A DNA stretch of 64,000 bases from Armatimonadota bacterium (GTDB taxonomy: Bacteria; Armatimonadota; UBA5829; DSUL01): assembly GCA_020846715.1 (NCBI GenBank), contig JADLDK010000044.1, positions 41,923 through 105,922 of the forward strand. Reading direction: 5' to 3'. The translations under genes were made by a program, and so were the position numbers. The notes under the pieces are model-generated. The model ran no database searches. It saw nothing but the letters and a program-made list of their open reading frames with translations, and was not told the origin of the DNA. Positions 26,698-36,882 of this stretch are shown piece by piece (positions within the stretch are counted from its first letter, which is position 1; every line of letters starts with the position of its first letter).

Positions 26698-29600
26698 TGC
26701 TTACGCGAGTTCTGCACTTCAGCCTGACACAACGCTTCTTCGTAATAGTGGGAGTGGCTGTTCTGATACTGCTGGGCGTCCTTTCCTGGCGGCAATTGAA
26801 CATGGACGCCGTGCCAGACATCACGACGAACCAGGTCGTTATCAACACCGAAACTCCCGGGATGGCGCCCATTGAAGTGGAGAAGCTGGTCACCTTCCCG
26901 ATAGAGACTTCGATGGGAGGAATCCCGGACGTTCAGAACGTCCGATCCCTCTCGCAGTTCGGGCTCTCACAGGTCACGGTGACTTTTGACGACAGCGTGG
27001 AGACCTACTTCGCCAGGCAGCTTGTCAACGAACGCCTGCTTGCTGTCAGGGAGCAACTCCCCCACACAATCGCCGCTCCGCAGATGGGGCCTGTCAGCAC
27101 CGGACTGGGGGACATCTATCAGTACTCCGTTGAAAGCCAGACCCGCTCGCCAATGGAGCTTCGCACCATACAGGACTGGCTCATACGCCCGCAGCTTCGC
27201 ACGGTGCCGGGAGTCGCCGAGGTCAATGCCTCAGGTGGCTACGAGAAGCAGTATGAGGTTCAGATTGACCCTCAGAAGATGCTGGCCCGCAGTGTCAGTC
27301 TCGACCAGATCGTAGAAGCCATCGAAAATAACAACTCGAATGCGGGCGGCGGCTTCATTGAGCGAAACGGCGAACAGATTCTGGTAAGGAGCCTTGGCCA
27401 GACGACTTCGCTGGAAGACATTGGCAACATCGTCGTTGACGCACAGGCCGGGATACCTGTTTATCTGTCAGACGTTGCGCGGATGCAACTCGGGAGCCCG
27501 CAGCGCACCGGACTCAGCACTAAGGATGGTCACGAGGCTGTCATCGGTATCGCCCAGATGCTGAAGGGAGCAAACAGCCGGACAGTGTCTCTCGCAGTGG
27601 ATGAAAAGATCGGGCAGATACGCAAGCAACTCCCAAAGGACGTCACTATCACCGAAGTCTACAACCGCTCCGAGCTTGTCAACAGCACCATTCATACGGT
27701 TGAGAAGAGTCTTCTGGAAGGCGGGCTGCTTGTTGTCTTCGTGCTGCTGTTGTTGCTTGGCAATTTCCGAGGCGCGCTCATAGTCGCCTTTGCGATTCCA
27801 TTGTCCATGCTCTTCGCGATCATCGGCATGAACCGGTTTGGAATCTCCGGAAACCTCATGAGCCTGGGCGCCATTGACTTTGGAATGATCGTAGACGGCG
27901 CGGTTGTGATGGTCGAGAACGCAGTGCGGCGCGTAGCGCTTGCCAGAGAGAGCAAAGGACAGACTTTGAGCCGCGAAGAAGTGCGGCATACAGTCTGGGA
28001 AGCGTCTATGGAGGTAGCAAAGCCTGTCGCGTTCGCCGTCTCCATCATCACTGTTGTGTATCTCCCGATTCTCGCGCTTCAGGGCACAGAAGGGAAGATG
28101 TTCAAACCTATGGCGTTCACGGTCATCTTCGCGCTCATTGGCGCTCTGATTCTGACCCTGACGCTGGTGCCCACGCTGTGCAGCCTGTTCTTGTCCGGCG
28201 ACACCAGAGAGGGTCGAAATCCAGTAATGGAGTTTATCTACAGGCTCTACCGTCCCACACTGGACTGGGCGCTTCGCTCCAGGGCCCTGATTGTCGCGGG
28301 CGCAACGTCTATTGTCGCGATAGCTGCGATAGTACTGAGCTTTCTTGGTTCTGAGTTCATTCCGCAGCTCGACGAAGGCTCGCTCCTGATCCAGCCTGTC
28401 CGCATACGCACAGTGGACGAGCATGAGACAATCCGCCTGGTGACGGCGGTGGAGAAAAAGCTCAAAACCTTTCCAGAGGTCGTCACCGTCTTCTCCAGAA
28501 GCGGGACTCCAGAAGTCGCGACTGATCCCATGCCCATGAGCCTGACCGACACATTTGTAATGCTCAAGGATCATTCCAAGTGGCGGCGAGGGCTGACAAA
28601 AGACGAGCTGATAGATCAGATGGAGGATGCGCTCGCTGAAATACCCGGACAGGCATACGCCTTCTCACAGCCTATTCAGATGAGATTCTCCGAGCTTGTC
28701 GCGGGGGTGAAGGCGGACGTCGGCATCAAAGTGTACGGAGAAGACCTGGACGTAGCCAAAGCGCAGGCCGATGAGATCGCCGCGAAGGTGGGCAGGATTC
28801 CCGGTGCGCAGGACGTTTCGGTCGAGCAGGTGGACAACATCCCTGTTCTACAGATCAAGATTGACCGAGCCGCTATCGCGCGTCTAGGCGTCAATGCGTC
28901 CGTCATCCAGAGCTGGGTCGCCATAGCGCTTGGTGGGCAGCCACTCAGCCAAATGGTCGAAGGCGACAAACGCTTCAATATCGCTGTGCGGCTGCCGGAA
29001 GCAATCCGCAACGACATTGGAGCCATCAAGAACCTGCCAATATCCACGCCCGCAGGCGGCTCCGTGCCGCTCGCCAGCCTGGCGCAGATTGCCCTTGTGC
29101 CCTCCCCCGCTCAGATAAGCCGCGAAGACGGAAAGCGGCGCGTGCTGGTGCAGATGAACGTGCGTGGGCGCGATCTGGGCAGCTTTGTCACTGATGCGCA
29201 AAACACAATAGACAGGGAGATCACACTGCCAGAGGGCTACTGGTTGTCGTGGGGCGGAGAGTTCCAGAATCTTGAGAGAGCCAGGACGCGGTTGTTAGTT
29301 GTCGTTCCGGTCGCCCTGTCGCTCATATTCCTGCTCCTGTTCATGTCCTTTGGGTCGTTGAAGCAGGCTGTGCTGATCTTCACGGGAGTTCCTCTGGCGG
29401 TCACGGGTGGGGTCTTCGCTCTGGCGGCGCGCGGACTTCCCTTCAGCATCTCGGCGGGAGTTGGCTTCATCGCCCTCTCAGGCGTGGCAGTTCTGAACGG
29501 CGTGGTGATGGTGAGCGCGGTCAACGATCTGCGTGCGACAGGAGCAGGCGTTTACGAGGCCGTTCGAGAAGGTGCGCTGCGGCGCCTTCGGCCGGTGCTG

Positions 29601-29792
29601 ATGACCGCGCTGGTCGCCGCGCTCGGCTTTGTTCCGATGGCGCTGAGTCACGGAGTCGGTTCAGAGGTGCAGCGCCCTCTGGCAACGGTTGTCATTGGTG
29701 GAATCATCTCGAGCACTCTTTTGACCCTCATCGTGCTGCCTGTGCTGTATCAGTGGCTAATGAGTGAGTCAGAGACAGCGGCTGAGTTGTGA
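26697..29792 (+). CDS. czcA: CzcA-like heavy-metal RND efflux pump
   Basis: This 1031-residue inner-membrane proton antiporter drives metal cations out of the cell. It has the twelve-helix RND layout with two large periplasmic loops. The helix-4 signature DFGMIVDGAVVMVEN (from Asp394) matches the DFGxxxDGAxxxxEN pattern that earlier comparisons assign to Zn/Co/Ni/Cd-type members rather than the Cu/Ag type. Other family stretches are NMDAVPDITTNQVVINTETPG-like sequence after helix 1 and FIPQLDEGSLLIQP after helix 7. Its ATG overlaps the czcB stop. Substrate is inferred from the helix-4 signature only. Confidence 0.94.
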   Translation: MLTRVLHFSLTQRFFVIVGVAVLILLGVLSWRQLNMDAVPDITTNQVVINTETPGMAPIEVEKLVTFPIETSMGGIPDVQNVRSLSQFGLSQVTVTFDDSVETYFARQLVNERLLAVREQLPHTIAAPQMGPVSTGLGDIYQYSVESQTRSPMELRTIQDWLIRPQLRTVPGVAEVNASGGYEKQYEVQIDPQKMLARSVSLDQIVEAIENNNSNAGGGFIERNGEQILVRSLGQTTSLEDIGNIVVDAQAGIPVYLSDVARMQLGSPQRTGLSTKDGHEAVIGIAQMLKGANSRTVSLAVDEKIGQIRKQLPKDVTITEVYNRSELVNSTIHTVEKSLLEGGLLVVFVLLLLLGNFRGALIVAFAIPLSMLFAIIGMNRFGISGNLMSLGAIDFGMIVDGAVVMVENAVRRVALARESKGQTLSREEVRHTVWEASMEVAKPVAFAVSIITVVYLPILALQGTEGKMFKPMAFTVIFALIGALILTLTLVPTLCSLFLSGDTREGRNPVMEFIYRLYRPTLDWALRSRALIVAGATSIVAIAAIVLSFLGSEFIPQLDEGSLLIQPVRIRTVDEHETIRLVTAVEKKLKTFPEVVTVFSRSGTPEVATDPMPMSLTDTFVMLKDHSKWRRGLTKDELIDQMEDALAEIPGQAYAFSQPIQMRFSELVAGVKADVGIKVYGEDLDVAKAQADEIAAKVGRIPGAQDVSVEQVDNIPVLQIKIDRAAIARLGVNASVIQSWVAIALGGQPLSQMVEGDKRFNIAVRLPEAIRNDIGAIKNLPISTPAGGSVPLASLAQIALVPSPAQISREDGKRRVLVQMNVRGRDLGSFVTDAQNTIDREITLPEGYWLSWGGEFQNLERARTRLLVVVPVALSLIFLLLFMSFGSLKQAVLIFTGVPLAVTGGVFALAARGLPFSISAGVGFIALSGVAVLNGVVMVSAVNDLRATGAGVYEAVREGALRRLRPVLMTALVAALGFVPMALSHGVGSEVQRPLATVVIGGIISSTLLTLIVLPVLYQWLMSESETAAEL

Positions 29793-29918
29793 TAGCGGCT
29801 GGAAACCCCGCTTCGCACACGACGCGGCAACTCACTGCCTGCCCTCTTGCAGGGTAGAAGGAAAGCGCACATGGCGAGACCCTGACAAAAAATGCGTATC
29901 CGTCTCAATTGCATTTAA

Positions 29919-29927
29919 TGATATACT
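29919..29927 (+). promoter_or_regulatory. Extended -10 promoter before the propeller gene
   Basis: TGATATACT at 29919-29927 is an extended -10 (TG, one base, TATACT). No convincing -35 box is seen. Transcription would start near 29934, serving the 38-codon frame at 29962 and the propeller protein at 30084. Confidence 0.45.
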
Positions 29928-29961
29928 TAGAAGCGGACGTGAACATTCAGATTTTGGACAC

Positions 29962-30078
29962 ATGGGGAGCGCGGGCATGATCAGACGCAGGACGCCGGAG
30001 GCTCCTAGCCGGCCGGTGATGGATGTGGGAATGTCGGGCGTTGGAGCTCTCGGGCTCAGCCGGAAGAAGGGCCGCTAA
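29962..30078 (+). CDS. Possible 38-residue basic peptide
   Basis: A short frame begins at ATG 29962 and ends five bases before the next gene. It encodes a basic peptide beginning MGSAGMIRRR with a hydrophobic GVGALGLS followed by RKKGR at the end. It lies behind an extended -10 promoter but has only a weak Shine-Dalgarno sequence (GGA). I cannot assign a family. It may simply be leader sequence of the next gene. Confidence 0.28.
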   Translation: MGSAGMIRRRTPEAPSRPVMDVGMSGVGALGLSRKKGR

Positions 30079-30083
30079 CTGAG

Positions 30084-31700
30084 ATGGGCAGAGGGCGGAA
30101 GATTCGATGGTGTGCTTCCTTCCGCGCGTTTGCTTCCACTGCCGCGTGCGCGCTGATAAGCGCGCCGCACTGCCACAGCGGAGTTGTCTTTAGGCCTGCC
30201 CAGACTATTGCTTCTGACTGCGGGCAGTACTCTTCTCTCAAGATAGATCCCGCCGGGCTGGCGCATATCGCATGCCGCGATCACGTCCGCTCCGACCTGG
30301 TGTACTTCAAGAGCTCACCTCCCGGCGCGTGGACGCGCGAGACTGTTGACGCTGACGGTGATGTCGGACGCTTTGCCTCACTCGCTCTCACCTCGGACGG
30401 ACGGCCGGTCGTGGCTTACCTGGACTTCTGGAATGGACGGCTCAAGATTGCGGAACGCACAACATCAGGATGGTCGGTCGAGAGCGTCGCAGGGCCCCCG
30501 TGCTCCGGCTGGTACTGTTCGCTGGCGCTGGATTCGGAAGATCGTCCACACATAGCTTTCAGCGCATGCGCTTCTCCTGCGCTCTATTTTGCGTCGCGCG
30601 CGTCTTCCGGCGCTTGGACGTTGGAGACGGTCGACAGCGCGGGAGACGTGGGACTGTACGCGTCGCTGGAACTATGGGACAATAATCCCCGTATCAGCTA
30701 CTACGACCGGGATCGTGGGCACTTGAAGTTCGCGGAGCGCGTGGCAGATGGATGGAGTGTGACCACCGTTGATGACGGTGACCGGGTCGGTTTGGACACT
30801 TCGCTGGCGCTAGATGAGGCCGGGGAGCCGCACATCAGCTACTGGGATCAGAAGAACGGCCTCTTGAAGTACGCCTTCCGGGAAGGTGGCGTCTGGCATG
30901 TGGAGACCGTTGACGCCGAGCCGTACGGAGGGTATGAAAGCAGCCTCAGTTTGTCGGGAGGAATTCGCGTTTCCTATGAGGGCGCAACTGGACTCAGAGT
31001 CGCTGAGCGTATCGATGGTTGCTGGCGAATCTGGAAACTTGACGATAAAAGCTCTGCCGTAGGCTACACATCACTGGCAGTGGACAGATCGGACAATCCG
31101 ATCATCTCCTACTTTCGGCTGTCAACTCAGTCACTGGAGATGCGCTCGGGTTGGGCGGAGGCAAGCGCGCGGCAGTTGGCTGGCTCCAACGTGGTTTCGC
31201 CAGGCGTCGCCCGCACCTACCAAAACGGACAATGCGCGATGGTGGACGGCATTATTACGTCCGACGGTGGACATGCGGGGTGGTGGCTCGAAGCCACAGA
31301 TAGATCGGCCGCTTTGCAGATAAGGGCTCCAGTTGGGTGCGGTCTGCCGGCAAGAGGTGATCTTGTGAAGGCTCTGGGCATGTTGGAGACTGCTTCCGAC
31401 GGGTCGGTCAGGCTTCAGTTGTGTTCATTTGTATCCAGTGCTCCTGCGCAAGGCCCAAAACCGCTCGTTGTTGCGCGCGCCCACCATCTCGCTGACGGCT
31501 TGCTGTGCACTGTTGCCGGAGTTGTTTGGGTTACGAAGGGCGGCATGGAGGTAGGAGGGATGACTCTCGAGTTGCCGACAGGTTGGAGCGCCCCTCCGGC
31601 AGGAGCGTTTGCCATCGTAACGGGCATCCTGCGGGCAGGCTTGTCCTCTACCTCGATCACTCCGCGCAGTTCTGGGGACGTCATTGCGATCGGCCAGTAG
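30084..31700 (+). CDS. Secreted repeat (beta-propeller-like) protein with C-terminal OB-like module
   Basis: The protein of 538 residues has a possible signal peptide (FRAFASTAACALIS) and then about six repeats of roughly 50 residues, with the recurring pattern SLALD..GRPHISY.D....LK.A.R..G.W..ETVD..GDVG. Each repeat looks like one blade of a beta-propeller. The repeats run from about residue 50 to 350. The C-terminal 170 residues form a different domain whose end, [14 protein letters not shown], is clearly like the end of the 44485-49263 protein. No enzymatic motif is evident; a binding or structural surface role is an inference. The next gene starts inside its last codons (TTG 31684). Confidence 0.8.
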   Translation: MGRGRKIRWCASFRAFASTAACALISAPHCHSGVVFRPAQTIASDCGQYSSLKIDPAGLAHIACRDHVRSDLVYFKSSPPGAWTRETVDADGDVGRFASLALTSDGRPVVAYLDFWNGRLKIAERTTSGWSVESVAGPPCSGWYCSLALDSEDRPHIAFSACASPALYFASRASSGAWTLETVDSAGDVGLYASLELWDNNPRISYYDRDRGHLKFAERVADGWSVTTVDDGDRVGLDTSLALDEAGEPHISYWDQKNGLLKYAFREGGVWHVETVDAEPYGGYESSLSLSGGIRVSYEGATGLRVAERIDGCWRIWKLDDKSSAVGYTSLAVDRSDNPIISYFRLSTQSLEMRSGWAEASARQLAGSNVVSPGVARTYQNGQCAMVDGIITSDGGHAGWWLEATDRSAALQIRAPVGCGLPARGDLVKALGMLETASDGSVRLQLCSFVSSAPAQGPKPLVVARAHHLADGLLCTVAGVVWVTKGGMEVGGMTLELPTGWSAPPAGAFAIVTGILRAGLSSTSITPRSSGDVIAIGQ

Positions 31701-33045
31701 AGCTACGCTTCTTTCACACGCAGCGCTCATCGTCCTTCTGGCTATCCTGCCGTTCGCGCGGGCCATACGGGGTCCGTTCATCTGGGACGATCGCTACCTT
31801 CTTTCACAGATACAGAACCAGGACTTGAGTGGCATTCTGAGGGGCAGTTTCATTGAGCGCCCAGGTGAAAGCCGCGGTGACTACTATCGCCCGTTGGTCT
31901 CGCTGTCTCTGGCTGCGGACACGGCCATATGGGGCGAAACGCCAATGGGGTTCCACCTCACGAATATGGGCATTTACGCGCTATGCGCTCTGGCGGCGTG
32001 GTTGCTGGCGCTGCGGTGGCTTTCGGCGGGTCCAGCGTTCACTGCTGCCGCCATCTTTGCTGTTTATCCTGTGCACTGCGAGCCGGTATGCTGGATATCC
32101 GGGAGAACAGACTTGCTTGCAGGACTCTTCATCCTCCTGACGGTGTTGACGTACCTTCGTCTGCGAGGAAGCGGGAAGGAGTATGTCGCTCTGCTGTTTG
32201 CTCTAATGGCTCTGCTGGCCAAAGAGAGCGCAGCGGCAATAGTGCTGCTCGTTCCAATCAGTCTGTGGATGGAGGGCGAGCGCAAGTTCAAATCGTTGGC
32301 GCTGCCCGGAGTAGCGCTGGCTGTGGTGGCAGGAACGTACTTTGGGATCCGGGCGCTGACGCTCCCCGTGACGCCGCCCCACCCTCCCGGTTCACTACCT
32401 GGCCAGCTTAGCGTGGCCGCTTACAGCCTCCTCATGCACTTTCAGATGCTCGCGCTGCCGAGCACTGCCCGGCTTGGCTATCCAGTAGTAACGGAAGAGG
32501 TCGCAAACCTGTCAACCTGGTTTTTTGTGGCAGGGCTGCTGAGTATTGCTATTTTCGCCTGGCAGGAACGCCGCGCCCATCCTGTGCCCTGGTTTTCAAC
32601 AGCGTGGTTTGGCGCATGCCTGCTGCCTGTGCTTGGTTCCGCCGTCGGTCTCAGCGGCACTGTCGTGGCTCAGCGATATGTCTTCACGGCTTCGATCGCT
32701 GCGGCAATTCTGCTGGCCTGGGCCCTTTCGCGCCTGCCTGTCACACTGGCAAGACCGTTCGCAGCCGGCCTGATTGCGGCGCTGATGGCTTTGTCTTTCA
32801 GCCGGGCCGGGCTCTGGGCGGATGATCTGGTTTTCTGGCGACAGATGGTTGCGGACGCGCCAACGATGGGTTGGGGCTATTACAATCTTGGAAACGTGGC
32901 GGTGGAGCGCCAGAATCTACCCCTGGCATTGAACAGTTACAAAGCCGCCGCGGCCTTGATGCCAGATGAGCGGTTGCCACAGAACGCGCTGGAAGAAGTG
33001 CGCGAGCTTCTCGCAGCCCAGACGCGCTCACAGCCTCGGCGCTAG
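31684..33045 (+). CDS. TMTC-like polytopic membrane protein with C-terminal TPR
   Basis: The 453-residue protein has about ten membrane helices and the N-terminal pattern [12 protein letters not shown] followed by [13 protein letters not shown], the WDD and YYRPL motifs of DUF1736/TMTC-type proteins that are related to O-mannosyl- and other GT-C glycosyltransferases. A short TPR-like tail follows the last helix ([20 protein letters not shown]). A lipid-linked sugar transferase activity in the periplasm is the family expectation but the acceptor is unknown. The start is TTG at 31684 with GGGGA seven bases upstream, overlapping the preceding gene by 17 bases. Confidence 0.78.
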   Translation: MRSASRATLLSHAALIVLLAILPFARAIRGPFIWDDRYLLSQIQNQDLSGILRGSFIERPGESRGDYYRPLVSLSLAADTAIWGETPMGFHLTNMGIYALCALAAWLLALRWLSAGPAFTAAAIFAVYPVHCEPVCWISGRTDLLAGLFILLTVLTYLRLRGSGKEYVALLFALMALLAKESAAAIVLLVPISLWMEGERKFKSLALPGVALAVVAGTYFGIRALTLPVTPPHPPGSLPGQLSVAAYSLLMHFQMLALPSTARLGYPVVTEEVANLSTWFFVAGLLSIAIFAWQERRAHPVPWFSTAWFGACLLPVLGSAVGLSGTVVAQRYVFTASIAAAILLAWALSRLPVTLARPFAAGLIAALMALSFSRAGLWADDLVFWRQMVADAPTMGWGYYNLGNVAVERQNLPLALNSYKAAAALMPDERLPQNALEEVRELLAAQTRSQPRR

Positions 33046-33077
33046 ACTCGTCTTTCTCGTCCAAGGCATGCGTTGTA

Positions 33078-33086
33078 TGGTATACT
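33078..33086 (+). promoter_or_regulatory. Extended -10 promoter giving a near-leaderless rnhA mRNA
   Basis: TGGTATACT at 33078-33086 is an extended -10. Only nine bases separate it from the rnhA ATG at 33096, so transcription should start near 33093, within three bases of the start codon. No Shine-Dalgarno sequence precedes the ATG. No good -35 box is seen. Confidence 0.6.
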
Positions 33087-33095
33087 CCTCACGCA

Positions 33096-33596
33096 ATGTC
33101 TGGCTCCAATCCCCTCCCTAAGACCAACTCGTCTGGCGACATCAAAAGGAAACGTCCGCAGGTGACCATTTTCTCTGATGGCGGAGCGTCCCCCAACCCA
33201 GGTCCGGGAGCGTGGGCGGCCATTCTGCGGTCAATACACAAAGAAAAAGAGATTTCGGGAGGCGAGGATCACACCACAAACAACCGAATGGAGCTGACAG
33301 CGCTTGTCCGGGCTTTGGAGGAGCTCAAAAAGCCCTGCAACGTCACAGTCGTAACAGACAGCCAGTATCTGATGCATGCTTTCACAGATGGGTGGCTTGA
33401 GAAATGGAAGAGAAACGGCTGGAAGACTGCGGGCAAAGGCGCGGTCAAAAACCAGGATCTGTGGATGGAGCTGGATGAGCTGATGCAGGAACACGCTGTA
33501 AGCTGGGAATGGACGAAAGGACACGCAGGACATGCTGAAAATGAGCGCGTGGACGCACTGGCGACGGAGACGCGCAAACGCCTTTACGGAGTCTGA
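33096..33596 (+). CDS. rnhA: Ribonuclease HI
   Basis: RNase HI cuts the RNA strand of RNA-DNA hybrids. The 166-residue protein has the four catalytic acids in context: Asp28 in [17 protein letters not shown], Glu66 in NNRMELTAL, Asp88 in VTDSQYL and Asp153 in NERVDALA. The basic protrusion ([16 protein letters not shown]) and the KGHAGH histidine loop are present. A basic 20-residue N-terminal extension precedes the usual start of the fold. It is probably transcribed alone as a near-leaderless mRNA and converges with zwf; the 76-base gap shows no clear terminator. Confidence 0.96.
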   Translation: MSGSNPLPKTNSSGDIKRKRPQVTIFSDGGASPNPGPGAWAAILRSIHKEKEISGGEDHTTNNRMELTALVRALEELKKPCNVTVVTDSQYLMHAFTDGWLEKWKRNGWKTAGKGAVKNQDLWMELDELMQEHAVSWEWTKGHAGHAENERVDALATETRKRLYGV

Positions 33597-33672
33597 AAGC
33601 TCGCTCAGTCCCGGCAGAATGGACCGGCAGCGGACTCACCTACTGCGCAGATAGAATGCGCTGAGGCGTCTG

Positions 33673-35214
33673 TTATTCGTTCTCGACATCTTTGTGGGGA
33701 GGCGCTTCTTCCAGCAGTGTGGGCTGCAACCAGGTTCGCCCATCTCGCGCAATCAGCAACTCCGCAGACTCCGGACCCCACGTTCCGGCCTGATAGTTGG
33801 CGAAATCCGTCGGAGGAACCTGCGACCATACATCCAGTATAGGCATTAGCAGTGACCAGCCGCACTCCACCTGGTCCGCCCGCATGAACAACGTGCTGTC
33901 ATCGGTCATCACATCCCATAGCAACGTTTCATAGGCATCCGGAGACGGCGTCTGAAAAGCCTGCCGGTAGCTGAAGCGCATGTCCACCGGGCTGAGGCGG
34001 ATATGCTGACCAGGCTGTTTAGCCTGGAACTTCAACACAATTCCCTCATCCGGCTGAATGCAGATAACCAGCCCTGCCGGCTGGTAACCTATGGTGCTTT
34101 CGCGTGGGAACGACTGGTGCGGCACGGCCCCAAAGCGGATGGAGATTTCCGAAACCTGTCGCGGCAGGCGCTTACCAGTCCGCAGATAGAACGGTACGTC
34201 CTGCCAGCGCCAGTTGTCAACAAACAGTTTCAAAGCCGCAAAAGTTTCGGTTGAAGAGTTCGGGGCGACATCCGGCTCTTCACGATAGCCCTGCACATGC
34301 TCACCCTCCAGCCATCCGGGCCCGTACTGTCCCCTGGCTGTCACGGCGGCGACGTCATGTTCAGTAATCGGGTGGATCGCATGCAGGACGTCGGTTTTCT
34401 TGTTGCGGATCTCATCGGCTTCAAAAGAAACTGGAGGCTCCATCGCAATGAGGCACAGGAGTTGAAGCAAGTGGTTCTGTACCATGTCGCGCAGCGCGCC
34501 CGCCTTGTCGTAGTAGCCGCCTCTGCGCCCCACTCCGACCTGCTCGGCTACGGTAATTGTGACGTGGTCCACGTACCTCCGGTTCCAGACCGGCTCAAAA
34601 CAGGCGTTGGCAAATCGAAACGCCAGAATGTTCTGCACAGTCTCCTTACCGAGATAGTGGTCGATGCGGAAAATCTGGCGCTCCTGAAAATGTCTTCGCA
34701 GTACGCTGTTGATCGCCATCGCTGAATCTTTGTCGTGTCCGATAGGCTTCTCAACGACTATTCGCGCGCGGTCACGCTCCGCCGCCAGCTTTGCGTCACC
34801 CAGTCTGCAGGCAATATCCTCGATGATGCCCGGAGGAATCGCCAGATAGAACACCTGCGCGGCGTTGGCCTTCCACTTTTTCTCAGTCTCATCTATGCGT
34901 TTGCGAAGATCATCGTAATAGCTCGCATCGGTGATATCGAAGCGCAAGTAAGAAACGTGCGCGGCAAACTCATTCCACCGGTCAGCAGGCGCGGGGCCTG
35001 TTCGGGAGAATTGATCGACGCCGTCCTTCAGATAGGCGCGAATGGATTCATCAGTGTGCTCGACGCGGTCGATGCACAGAAGCTGAAAGCGTTCAGGTAG
35101 CCCGGACTCCAAAAACAGGTTGAACAGCGCGGGGACGAGCTTCCGGTGCGTCAAGTCGCCCGCGGCGCCGAAGATGACGAGAATAGTCGGTTCAGGACGA
35201 AGGTAGTGAGGCAT
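33673..35214 (-). CDS. zwf: Glucose-6-phosphate 1-dehydrogenase
   Basis: Zwf oxidises glucose-6-phosphate to 6-phosphogluconolactone with NADP+ as the first step of the oxidative pentose phosphate pathway. Visible motifs are the nucleotide-binding [25 protein letters not shown], the active-site [15 protein letters not shown], and [15 protein letters not shown], with YLRTGKRL later. Length about 513 residues is normal. I chose the ATG at 35214, which gives the family-like N-terminus [16 protein letters not shown]; it overlaps the gnd stop by 23 bases, so gnd and zwf form one operon. Confidence 0.96.
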   Translation of the reverse strand: MPHYLRPEPTILVIFGAAGDLTHRKLVPALFNLFLESGLPERFQLLCIDRVEHTDESIRAYLKDGVDQFSRTGPAPADRWNEFAAHVSYLRFDITDASYYDDLRKRIDETEKKWKANAAQVFYLAIPPGIIEDIACRLGDAKLAAERDRARIVVEKPIGHDKDSAMAINSVLRRHFQERQIFRIDHYLGKETVQNILAFRFANACFEPVWNRRYVDHVTITVAEQVGVGRRGGYYDKAGALRDMVQNHLLQLLCLIAMEPPVSFEADEIRNKKTDVLHAIHPITEHDVAAVTARGQYGPGWLEGEHVQGYREEPDVAPNSSTETFAALKLFVDNWRWQDVPFYLRTGKRLPRQVSEISIRFGAVPHQSFPRESTIGYQPAGLVICIQPDEGIVLKFQAKQPGQHIRLSPVDMRFSYRQAFQTPSPDAYETLLWDVMTDDSTLFMRADQVECGWSLLMPILDVWSQVPPTDFANYQAGTWGPESAELLIARDGRTWLQPTLLEEAPPHKDVENE

Positions 35215-36643
35215 TTGCCAAATCTTTCTGCCACTCAGTGTGGAAGACACCGGGTTCATCGGTTCGCTCGTACGTGTGAGCTCCGAAGTAGTCCCGTTGA
35301 GCCTGGATAAGGTTGGCCGGCAGCCATGCGCTGCGGTAGGCGTCGAAAAAGCTCAGTGATGTCATCAGCGCAGGCGCTGGCACGCCCATAGCCGCCGCTG
35401 CGCAAACCACGTCCCGAAGCCCCGCCTGGCGCTTCGTAAGCTGATCGGCGATCTCTTCATCGAAAAGCAGGCTGGGTAGATCAGGCTGGCGCAGAAGCGC
35501 CGTTCTGATGTCGTTGAGCATGCGGGAGCGGATGATACATCCACCGCGCCAGATACTGGCGATGTCCGCCGGAAGCAGGTCATATCCGTGCTTGTCAGAC
35601 GCTACTCTTAACAACGACATTCCCTGCGCATAGGCCAGAAGTGCGCCAGCATACACTGCGTCCGCCAGCGAGTCTTTCAGGTGCTCAGCATTCTCACACT
35701 CCTCAGGCGCCGGACCTCCAAGTAACTTACTGGCCTCCACACGCTGCTGTTTGTAGCCGGACAGATCACGCATGCCCACCGCGATATCAATGACCGGCGC
35801 GGGAAACTGGAGCTGCAACGCTTCCTGAGACGTCCACTGACCCGTGCCTTTCTGCCGAGCCTGATCCGAGATAGAGTTAAGCAGCAGGTCTCCGGTCTTG
35901 TTGTCGCGGTAGCGGAAAATGTCCGCTGTTATCTCCATCAGAAATCCGTTGAGATCCCCCCTGGACCACCCGTCAAAGGTTTCTCCGATTGTTGCGTCAT
36001 CCAGACCCATTCCCCGTTTCATGAAGTCATAGGCCTCAGCGATGATCTGCATGATTGCGTATTCGATGCCGTTGTGAACCATCTTCACGTAGTGCCCCGC
36101 GCCACCTGGACCAAGGTACGTCACACAGGGTTCCCCTTCCGCCCGGGCCGCGACATCCGTCAGGACTCTTTCAAGACGCTGATAAGCCTCCCGCTTGCCG
36201 CCAGGCATAATGCTTGGCCCGTGACGCGCGCCTTCCGCCCCACCCGAGATGCCCACGCCCATAAAGGTGATACCAGTCGGCTCCAATTCGGCAATGCGTC
36301 TTTCGGTGTCCAGAAAAAAAGAGTTCCCGCCGTCAACAATGAGGTCACCGGCTTCGAGCAGTGGACGAAGATCGGAAATGACAAGGTCAACCGGTGCGCC
36401 GGCAGGGACAAGGAGCATAACCGCTCGCGGTTTGCGCAGTAGCTTCACGAGATCAGACAAGCTTTGCGCTGCCTGGATGTCCCGCTGACCCGCTTCGCGC
36501 TTCAACGCTTCCGACTTGGCACTGTCCAGATCGAAGCCTGCGACCGAGTGGCCATGATCGGCCATGTTCAGCAGCAGGTTTCTGCCCATAGTACCCAGAC
36601 CAATCATGCCAAGCTCGTAGTGTCCCTGCGCCATTTGTGACAT
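35192..36643 (-). CDS. gnd: 6-phosphogluconate dehydrogenase, decarboxylating
   Basis: Gnd converts 6-phosphogluconate to ribulose-5-phosphate with release of CO2 and formation of NADPH. The protein has the coenzyme motif [17 protein letters not shown], the active-site region [20 protein letters not shown], and [21 protein letters not shown] with the catalytic lysine and the His/Asn. The frame is open far upstream, but the ATG at 36643 is preceded by GGGAGGAGGAG, one of the strongest ribosome binding sites in the window; ATG 36634 is a possible alternative. It lies upstream of zwf on the same strand and is divergent from the NPCBM gene. Confidence 0.96.
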   Translation of the reverse strand: MSQMAQGHYELGMIGLGTMGRNLLLNMADHGHSVAGFDLDSAKSEALKREAGQRDIQAAQSLSDLVKLLRKPRAVMLLVPAGAPVDLVISDLRPLLEAGDLIVDGGNSFFLDTERRIAELEPTGITFMGVGISGGAEGARHGPSIMPGGKREAYQRLERVLTDVAARAEGEPCVTYLGPGGAGHYVKMVHNGIEYAIMQIIAEAYDFMKRGMGLDDATIGETFDGWSRGDLNGFLMEITADIFRYRDNKTGDLLLNSISDQARQKGTGQWTSQEALQLQFPAPVIDIAVGMRDLSGYKQQRVEASKLLGGPAPEECENAEHLKDSLADAVYAGALLAYAQGMSLLRVASDKHGYDLLPADIASIWRGGCIIRSRMLNDIRTALLRQPDLPSLLFDEEIADQLTKRQAGLRDVVCAAAAMGVPAPALMTSLSFFDAYRSAWLPANLIQAQRDYFGAHTYERTDEPGVFHTEWQKDLANASLPSS

Positions 36644-36882
36644 CTCCTCCTCCCGTTGGTGCGAACGGCAGTTACCACGTTCACTTACCCATCCTGCGTC
36701 TGCTTTGAACCAGATAAGCGTGCAGGCGTAGCAGGAGTGTACACGCTGGTTTCGCCTTCCGGCTAGTGACGATGAAGATCGGAGTAAACACGGCAAAGAG
36801 AAACAACCTCACGCTGTGAGACTGTTGAGACTGCCTGGTCGGCCAGATAGCAGCTACAAGAGGCTCAGGCACAAAGGAAACG

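Noticed and set aside
27468..28574. 368-codon minus-strand frame opposite czcA
   Set aside because: It lies antisense to the conserved RND core and has Asp/His/Arg-rich shadow composition.
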